Source: Brachionus manjavacas (lineage: Eukaryota > Rotifera > Eurotatoria > Ploima > Brachionidae). Taken from it: DNA of 64,000 nt. How positions within the stretch are numbered: position 1 is the first letter of the stretch; each line of letters starts with the position of its first letter. The notes below the pieces were generated by a model. That model saw nothing but the letters and a program-made list of their open reading frames with translations. It did not search any database and had not been told where the DNA came from. Position numbers and translations under genes: made by a program. The stretch lies in assembly GCA_019054805.1 (NCBI GenBank), contig JAHQIY010000017.1, positions 930,001-994,000 of the forward strand. Direction: 5' to 3'. Of this stretch, positions 33,701-42,700 are shown in pieces.

Positions 33701-36700
33701 TTTTTGTAATCTCTATTTTATTTGAATAAAAAAAGAAAGTAGAAAATGAAGTCAAATCTGACACTTACCAATTCTTCGATAATTGTCTTCCAAAAAACTA
33801 TTCTATATATTTTTTTTGCATTTAATAATAATTTTATTAGAAAAATTTAGTTAGAATACCACAAAATTTGAATAAAAATATTCCAAATTTTATTTTTTTT
33901 TCCCACAAAGTTCAATAAAATTCCCCAACCATTAAGATTATACATAATGAAAATTAATTAGAACTACATTTAATAGAAATCCAATATATTTACCTTTTTT
34001 AGATTTTTTCTTAAAAAATTTAGACTTATGTTACGGTGTGAAAATAACCGTTTCAATTATTTAAATTAACCTTATCAATTTTCTCAACTTATCTAGATTT
34101 TATCTTTATGTTTTTATGAATCATTTATCATATGTCATAAATCTTTATGACCGATTTAATTCACAACTTATCTTTATTTAGATTCTTTATGATTAATGAC
34201 CTTTTTAAGATACAACTACTGAATATAAATAGAAGTTGTAATTCTTAAAGAGGGGAGCTTTATAACTTGTATTTTTCCTATTTACTTTAAAATAATAATA
34301 AACGTTTAATCAACACGATTTTGTTCTTTGTCTTCATTCTATCTCCTCTGAAGTTAATCGAAGGTATTCAGGCCAAATTCCCTAGACTAACATATATGGT
34401 AGCAGCGATAAAGACCGATATAAACAGATAGATAATAGACAAAAGCATTATTCCGCGCGATAATTTTATATTAGTACTAATTATTAATTGTGCAATGAGT
34501 GAAATAGGCTCTATAATCGAGGAAATCGATTCAAAAAAGTGGAAAAAAATAAAAGCTCTTAATATTTGCAAGGCTAAATCCTTAGCTTACTCCCTGGATA
34601 AGGTAGTGGCTGCTTACAGAGCTACTGTAGCAGAATTAAAGGATATTGCGGAAAGCAATGATGCCACTGATACAAGGAAATCAAAGTGCATAGAATGCAT
34701 TAGTAATTTTGAAAGCAAAGTTAACAAAATAAAACAAATAAAACTGGACGCTGATGACGTAGATGAGCAGAAAGATGATGTATCTTCAGAAATTGAGAGA
34801 CTTCGTCTGACTAATGAAGAATTATTATTAAGAAATGAAAATCTAAAAGAGGATAATCTTGAGAAAGAAAAAATAATATCAGAACTTAAGAAACAGTTAA
34901 ATCAAAACGAGAGTCAATATTTTGACTTACAAGCTTCTGATAAGAAACAAATGTACAATTCAACGAGGATCTTCTTAACAACTCAACTGTCAGCAATAGC
35001 CAACAAGAAGAACAATTTCTAATAATGAATAAAGACTTTTACAAGCTAGATTATTCAACTATAAATAATCGCTCGCAAAATGATGTTTCAATAAAGTCGA
35101 AATCGAATAATTTAAACAAAATGTTATATAATATGGATCATAACGAAAAAACGCCTAAATCAATACTTATCAGTGATGATGATGCACAAAAAACACCAGA
35201 ATCTTATTGTTATGAAAAAGATGTAATAAAAGATTGGAATCCAAAAATTAACCAAGCAAATTCGGTTATTCATGATTACGATCGACAAAAAACACCTAAA
35301 ATGTCTGACTATGTATCAAATGATTATAATAACATGATAAATAATAAACGAAATTCAATTAATCATCCGGTCGAGATGAGAGAACAAATGTTTCCTTTAC
35401 CGAACGATCCAATCTATAAATTTTTGCTCAACCAAAATATGGAGAATAAACCAAAACATCTTCATGTAAGTACACCAAAATTTTCTGGTAATAGTAAAGA
35501 TGATATAGAAGATTGGCTTTTTATGATCAAGCAAGGTTTTATAGCAGCAAAAATTCCTGATGAAGATCGACTGAATGCAGTCGTCAATTTTGTGGCTGAG
35601 TTACCATTGTTAATATTAAAAAGACATATTGAGTCAAAAAGTAACTGGTTCGAGTTTGAAAAAGAGCTCAAAGATACCTTTAGAAACGTCGATAGAGAAC
35701 ATAAGATAAGAAGCGAACTCTCTAATTTAAAACATAAAGAATTAAATGTTGAACATTTTGTAAACAGATTTTTGACTTTGACCAATAAGTTAGGCTTTAT
35801 GGCTGAGGAAGAAAAAATGTTTTACTTTAGAGAAGGTTTAAAAGAAAATACAAAAAGAGAAATTATTTGTAGAAAAATCGTTAAGCTGTCGGAGGCTATC
35901 CCACTTGCGATTCAATTAGAATCAGCGGCTAGCTGCATATCTAAAGTTAACTTTGTTAAAACTAATGTAAAAAAGAAAAATAATAATTCATATAAAAGAG
36001 ATACTTTCAAAGACTTACAAAAACAAAAAACTGTATCTAATAAATATTTAAATCAAAGAAACAATAAATCACATGATATTACATGTCTTAGATGTAAAAA
36101 GAAAGGACATTATGCTAATAAGTGCAGGGTAATATTAAAAAAGATAAATTCTTTAGAAATTGTTTCTGATTCGGAAGAAAAGATTTATATGGTTTCTTCT
36201 CCCTCGAAAAATATTAACTGTATACCATCAACTACAGGTTATGTAGGAGGTAAATTAATGAAAATAGGAATAGATTGCGGGGCTACCCATTCTATTATGA
36301 ACCATATGACAGCAGTTCAATATAATATAGATATTTTAGCATGTGAAAACAAAATAAAGACAGCAACAGGCAAAATTACTCATGCTTCTGGCAAAACGAA
36401 ACCAATTGAAATTAAGCTAGGTAACAATTTATGTTTAATCGAATTTATTGTTTTCGATCATGAAGACCATGATGTTTTGTTAGGTCTTGATTGGTTTCAA
36501 AAAACAAATTCAGGAATTTTTCCATCCCAAAGACTTATAAAATTTCCAGGTTCAGATTTTAAATTAGAAAGTAGCGAAAGTAATAAAGAAGAAAATATTT
36601 TTGATATTTTTCTATCTGATGTTAATCCAGAAACCTCAGATGATTATTTTTGGGAAGACAAATCATATAAGGTTAACCCTGTAAGTCCTTTATCATTCAA

Positions 36701-39700
36701 TCAGCAAAAAGCTTTTGATAAAATATTAACCGAAGCAAAATGTTTATTTGCTAATTCTATAGAAGAATTAGGGAGCTGTGAGGTGTATAAGCACGCAATT
36801 AGGTTGATTGATGAAAATGTAGCTCCTATTTATAAACGACCATATAGAATGTCAGAAAGCGAACGCCAATTTTTAAAAACCGAAATCAGTAAGATGATAA
36901 AAGCAGGAATCATTCGAACATCTAAATCGGCTTGGTCTTCCCCTGTAATTGTTGTTCCAAAAAAGACGGAAATAAACGAATTTGTATAGATTATAGAAAG
37001 TTAAACGAAAATACTTTAACAGAAAGATGGCCACTTCCAAATATTACAGATCTAATTGATAGAATGAGGGACTCGAATTGGTTCACTGCACTTGATTTAA
37101 AGTCAGGCTACTGGCAAGTAAAAATGGATGAAAGTTCAATTCATAAAACTGCTTTTTCCACTCCAGATGGTCATTTTGAATTTTTAAGACTACCTTTTGG
37201 CTTAAAGAATGCGCCAACAGACTTCTGTAGGATTATGCAGATGACCCTAAGTGACCTTCCTTTCGTTGAAGTTTATATGGATGATATCACTATACATTCA
37301 AAAACCTTTCACGAACACATCTCTCACATAAGACAAGTTTTTAAAAAATTAAAGGAAGCAAATTTAAAAATAAACCCAACTAAATGTAGCTGGTTTGCAA
37401 ATGAAATTAAAGTGCTTGGTCACATTGTGTCTCATAATCAAGTTAAAATGGATCCTGAAAAAATCAAAGCAATTGTTGAAAGAGCTCGACCAAAAAATTT
37501 AAAGGAACTACAAAGTTTTCTTGGACTACCTAACTTTTATCGACGCTTTATTAAGGATTATTCAAAAATTGCTCATCCACTTTTTGCTTTGTGTGCGAAA
37601 GATTCAGTATTTGAATGGAGTAGTGAATGTGAAGAAGCTTTTAACATGCTTAAGAAAAAATGTTCCTCATATCCAATATTAAGAATACCAAATCCTAATT
37701 CCAATTACAGACTCTATGTCGATGCTTCTGGGTACGCACTTGGAGCAATATTAACTCAAAAAGATGAAAACGGAGAGGAATTCATGGTTGCTTGTGCTTC
37801 ACGAACACTCTCAAAAACAGAAATAAAATATGGTATTTCAGAAAAAGAATGCTTAGCTGTTATCTATGGTATAACACAATTCAGAAAGTACCTGTATGGA
37901 ATAAAATTTACAGTTATAACAGACCATTCTGCGCTTGTATGGCTTAAGAACATTAAAAAAATGACAGGAAAATTAACCCGATGGTCAATATTTCTTCAGG
38001 AGTACGACTTTGACGTTGTTTATAGAAAAGGCTCTGAACATGGAAATGTGGATGCAATCAGTAGACCTGTAATTGACTTTGTAATTTGTATGACAACAAC
38101 ACAAGTTTTAAATGATAAAATTAAATTAGACGTGTGGGAAAATCCCAACTTAATCCACTTCATCCAATTTGGAAAGCTTGTACCAGGTATTTCAAAAAAA
38201 TTAACAACAAATATTCAAAATTTGGCAAAAAATTATCGTTTTGAAAACAATAAACTTTTTATCCATAAAACTGGAAAATATTTAGAAGTACCTAAGCCAG
38301 AATTGCGGGCAGAAATTATTGAAAAGGCACACAATTTTGGACACTTTCAAACTGAATCCACATATCAGAGACTGAAAGACACATTTTATTGGAAAAATAT
38401 ATTTGATGATATAAAAAAATTTGTAAAAAAGTGCACTGTTTGCAATCGAAATAACAAAGAAATTGTAAAATACCATCCTGCACAAACAAGTAGCATTAGC
38501 AAAATTTTTAAACGTGTTATGATAGACCTTATTCTTGGTCTTCCTGAAACTGATGAAGGATTCAATGGTATATTAGTAATAATTGAATTTGTAACAAGAT
38601 TTTCGTTTGCTAAACCAATACGATCAAAATCGGCTAATGAAGTAGCTTCTATATTAACTGAATATATTAGTATGTTTGGTCCATTTGAGGAACTTTTATC
38701 CGACCAAGGAAGGGAATTTTGTAACAATGTATTAGAAAGTTTAAAAACAAATTTAGGTTTTAAACATATCACAACCTCAGCTTATAATCCAAGAACTAAT
38801 GGGATAACAGAAAGATTTAATCAGACTTTAGCAAATTGTTTAAGAAAACATGCTGAAGCCAATATCAATAACTGGCATAAGTTCCTACCGTTTGTTTTAA
38901 TCGCATACCAATCGAAAGTTCATTCGGCTACGGGTCACACACCTTTTGAACTAATGTTCGGAAGGAACATGATCCCATTTAATGATTATTCAACTGAAAA
39001 AGAAGATTCAAATGCTATCTTGGAAAGAAGTAAAGAAATTAAACAACTATTTGAAAGTACACGTCCGTTAGCGCTAAAAAATTTAAAAGCATTTCAAGAA
39101 CGTCAAATTAAAACACAAAATAAATCTACTAATATTGTTGAGAAACGAATTGACATTGGAAAAACTGTATTCTTAAAATGCGAAGGACTTCTTAATAAAT
39201 TAGAACCAAGGTTCAAGGGACCATATAAAGTATCAGGTCACACCAAACGTGGTAATTATATTATTAAGAATGCTCTTAACGAAACTTTAAAGGACTCTTA
39301 TCCGAGACATAAAATTAAATTGGTGGAAGACGATTCGTCTCTTCCAGTAGAGAGTGCCGAAATTGAAAGAATTCAAAAGCATAAAATAATCGATAACGAT
39401 ATTCTTTATCTTGTAAAATGGAAAAATCTTCCATTATCGGAATCATCTTGGATTCCCGAAAAGTATTTTAACAACCTTAAACTAATAAACGATTATAAAT
39501 CAGGATTACAATTCGCTAAATCTCAACGTCCAAAGCGAAAATGTACATTAAACAAAGCATTTTTTGTAAGTTTTTTACTTTTGTTTAGCATTATTCCTTC
39601 AATATTCACTGAAAATGTAAATAAAATAAAAGGGATAAATGTAAACGGTAGTTTTATGTTATGTTCGCATTCTTATCATAGAAAGATTGTTGATCTAAAT

Positions 39701-42700
39701 TCACTATGTAAAACTAAACCCAAAAATACTAATCACATATTGAATAAGTATTTTGAATTGAAATCTAACCAAAATGTTGTCAGTTCGAAAATAAAACTAA
39801 ATGTTTTAGGAAAATTGGAACACCAAGTTTATGGAAATGGATATCATTGCTTAATGAAAAAACATATTTTAGTTACATCAATGTCGTTTTGGGGTGAAAA
39901 ATTTGAATCACTCAGAACAGAACCTGTGAAACTAACTAACGATGAATGCAAAATAATGATTATTACTAGAAAATGCAGAGAATCGCCTATGAATTGTGAT
40001 GCTGAATATTGTACTTATTCTGCTAATCCAAAAGCAATATTTTCATGGTTAAATGAAAGAAAAAGCGAAACATTTTCTTGTTCTTTCTCACCAAAATTAA
40101 TAACAGCTAAAAATCAATTTGATCATTTATTCGGTTTAAAATGTCAAGCGAAAGATCTTTTTGTTATCTTCATGATTCCATTATAATATGGGATAAAACT
40201 GTTTATCACGAATGCCCACTATACAAAATCACGTTGGAAGATTTCAAATTTGAAAGAGATAGCGATATTTTAATAAGTGAATCACATTTAGCAGTTCAAG
40301 CTTCCGGAATTCAATTAATTTGTAATATCTCAGTCTTAACAACAGTTGAAGGAATTTATCTGAGTAGAAAAATTAACCAAGATATAAATAACAAAGTACC
40401 TCAGAGTTCAACTGTAGAAGAAATGAAAGAATTGTTACTTGCTGACAATGACTATAGAGTTTTCGAAGATATAAAACAAAAAAATGAAATTCTTTTTAAC
40501 GAATGTTTAAATTTTAAATCGACGCTTAACCTTTTTTCAAAAAATGAAGACAAATATCTTACACATTTTCTTAAAGATGGAAGTTCAATTACCTTCTACA
40601 CTACTATGGGTACAATTTATAAAGCGGACTGTTTGTCTGTAAGCGAAATAGAAATTTTGACGGATACACGCAATGGAAATACTTCGCAGTGCTTTACAGA
40701 TCAACCTATAATTTTTAATATAAAAAATTCGTCAAAAACAGGATTTTTAACTTATAACAATATTATTAGGCAAGTATCTAATCTTGTACATTGTAATAGA
40801 GTCATACAATATATACAATTGGTAAACCAAAACTACACTATTGTTAGAAAAAAATTTTCAATCTAGTGTTGTACCTAATTCAAAAATTCAATTTTTTAAT
40901 TTTGATTACTTGGAAAATAAGATAAAAGAATTAAACGTTCATCATAATCCACTATTGCTTGATGGAATAGATCTTCTATCAACGTTTCAAGAAATAGTAA
41001 ATCATGAAATGTCGGCTGGTACTTGGTATTCACATTCGTCAGACACTTCTAATATCAAAGCGAACGTCATCGAAACAAAATTGGAAATAAAGAATAATTT
41101 AAATATGATTTTTACGAAAACATTTGGAATTATTGCGTTAATCTGTACTAGTATTCTCATATTACTTCTTTTATACCTAGGATGCAATTTCTGTGTCAAA
41201 TGTTTCCCATACTGGACATTAAATTCAGAGAAAAACAAATTTTCTAACAATTTAGAAAAACAGCGAAAATCTGAATTTACAGAAAATCAAAAGAATGGTG
41301 CAAATGAACAAATAGAAATGATTACAATTTCAAAAGAAAAAATAAATGTTGAGCCCAATATTCAAAATCAAGAAATTAGCGAAGAAAGTTTGGACTCAAT
41401 CACAAATAAACTAATTTTTTCAACAAATTAATGCTATAAATAATCTACCCTTGTTTAGTCCATTCGAGGACGAATGATTATTTTCAAAGGGGGGTAATGT
41501 TACGGTGTGAAAATAACCGTTTCAATTATTTAAATTAACCTTATCAATTTTCTCAACTTATCTAGATTTTATCTTTATGTTTTTATGAATCATTTATCAT
41601 ATGTCATAAATCTTTATGACCGATTTAATTCACAACTTATCTTTATTTAGATTCTTTATGATTAATGACCTTTTTAAGATACAACTACTGAATATAAATA
41701 GAAGTTGTAATTCTTAAAGAGGGGAGCTTTATAACTTGTATTTTTCCTATTTACTTTAAAATAATAATAAACGTTTAATCAACACGATTTTGTTCTTTGT
41801 CTTCATTCTATCTCCTCTGAAGTTAATCGAAGGTATTCAGGCCAAATAGAATTTAGAGAAAGTACTTAAATTTAATATTAAAAGCTTAAAATATATTGAA
41901 ATAAAAAAAAAACTATTCTTTAATTGACAAAAAATTAGCTAAAATGACGGTAAAAAATGCTCTAAATTTTTCAAATAATTACTGAACAAGGCATTTTAAA
42001 ACTTGGCAATATTAATCATTTTTTATCAAGTTGTATTATCTGTCTCCATCTAATGTTTCTTTAGATCAAAAAAATAGATAAATTGAAGTAAGAAATAAAA
42101 GGTTATAAATGTTCAAGTATTTATAGGTTTAAAAAAAAAGAGGAAATAATAAGGTAGCAATTTCAAAATAACATGCATTTTTTATTTTATTTTTGTTTTA
42201 TAATTTTTGCATCGACTAAAAAGTATCAAAGATAAAAAATTTAGGTACTTTAGGTTCTCTAAACTTATTGACAATTTTTAAGAAAAAGTGTCAATAAGTT
42301 TTTTTGATTTTTCTTTATTTTATTCTTATTCTTTTTCTTGTTCCCTCCTTTCGGTCCTTTTACCGCTTCTCTATTCACTTGGTCAATTACGCAATCGCTA
42401 GGCCAAAAAGAAGGACTTTGATTCATTCTGAGTTGCCTGAAGCTTGAGGTTACCCTCAAATCAATAAAATTAAAATAAATAAATAAATATTTAATTTAGT
42501 GTTAATTAATTTTTATCTATAATCGTAACTATTGGGGAATTTATTTTAATATTTTGCGGAAAAAAAATAAAAAAGGGGGTATTTTTATTCAAATTTTGTG
42601 GTATCGATATTAATTGTCCATTTTATTCAGTAAAATAAGTAGAAAAATAAAAAAAAGAGAAAAAAATTTAAAACAAATTCAAAACCTCTCTTACCTAAGT

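Larger units (their letters stand above)
34029..41844 (+). mobile_element. Ty3/gypsy LTR retrotransposon with chromodomain and envelope-like region
   Basis: A 7.8-kb element with 347-bp LTRs (34029-34375, 41498-41844) that read as identical by eye. Between them, in order: coiled-coil ORF, gag with zinc knuckle, protease, RT, RNase H, integrase (HHCC, DDE with D-x35-E), GPY/F module, chromodomain, then a signal-peptide-led, Cys-rich, transmembrane-anchored region like an envelope. A polypurine tract lies just before the right LTR. It is antisense to DHX35 within that gene's intron. The coding region is cut into five overlapping or abutting ORFs by single-base frame changes. I could not identify a clean target-site duplication: the flanks end ..GACTTA and begin AATAGA... 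Confidence 0.93.

Noticed and set aside
34029-41844. Target-site duplication of the LTR element
   Set aside because: Flanking 4-6-mers do not match convincingly; I do not claim one.
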